Shown here piece after piece: positions 35,826-35,923 of a stretch of 35,923 bases of DNA (its first letter is position 1; every line of letters begins with the position of its first letter). The stretch spans positions 1 through 35,923 of the forward strand of contig SOIH01000185.1 in assembly GCA_004376895.1 (NCBI GenBank), written 5' to 3'. Below the pieces are notes generated by a model. The model was not told the origin of the DNA and searched no databases. It saw only the letters and a list, made by a program, of their open reading frames with translations. A program made the position numbers and the translations under genes. Source of the stretch: Anaerolineales bacterium. Lineage in GTDB: Bacteria > Chloroflexota > Anaerolineae > Anaerolineales > E44-bin32.

Positions 35826-35923
35826 TATGAGGTCGAAGTGAAAGCTCATCCCTCATCTTCCAGAAAAACCGCGTATTGCCGCAGCTTCTGCCGGACTTGG
35901 CACCTTCGGCAGCAGTTGAACAC
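35800..35923 (-). promoter_or_regulatory. SAM-I riboswitch (3' portion; 5' portion beyond the window)
   Basis: Minus strand ...GAAGGUGCCAAGUCCGGCAG...CUGGAAGAUGAGGGAUGAG resembles the SAM-I GGUGCNAAnUCCnGCAG...GGnAGAUnAGAG block; terminator follows; upstream of metH. Confidence 0.85.

Noticed and set aside
35662-35856. 64-aa minus ORF overlapping the metH leader
   Set aside because: Off-frame with metH and running through the SAM-I terminator.
1-35923. CRISPR array, tRNA/rRNA genes, prophage or toxin-antitoxin operon
   Set aside because: No regularly spaced repeats, no cloverleaf-type sequence recognised, no integrase or capsid genes; the only HicB-like domain lacks HicA.

Overview
The window reads as ordinary chromosomal backbone from a bacterium, most likely Chloroflexota/Anaerolineae-like (inferred from gene content only). 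I see no CRISPR array, rRNA, tRNA or transposase. Main contents: a truncated FN3-like lipoprotein (-); a Phe T-box leader followed by pheS-pheT; a GAF protein; a DNPH1/Rcl-like nucleoside hydrolase; NifU-C and cNMP-binding proteins; mobA; amrS-type radical SAM; kbl; GIY-YIG; a TyrA-like dehydrogenase; HD; M50 protease; DUF951; a 47-aa Flp pilin missing from the ORF track; EthD; YbaK; M23; a methyltransferase; a HicB-like/DinB fusion; two enoyl-CoA hydratases; an AAC(3)-like protein; DUF547; a TPR/Pro-Thr linker membrane protein; metG; an RPH-like phosphotransferase; a bifunctional homocysteine methyltransferase/MTHFR; and metH behind a partial SAM-I riboswitch. The most interesting signals lie between genes. 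(1) A promoter-like element reads directly into a 23-bp uninterrupted hairpin plus U-tract (7389-7475). (2) A second orphan promoter-to-terminator unit carries a GTGA-N6-TCAC operator (10165-10271). (3) The metG leader has a Met-containing mini-ORF and a terminator-like hairpin. (4) The SAM-I terminator of metH carries the Shine-Dalgarno in its 3' arm. (5) A DUF559 nuclease ORF with one in-frame TGA is bracketed by inverted GC-rich palindromes, one of which now encodes the C-terminus of MetH. All calls come from reading the sequence; no searches or folding programs were run.
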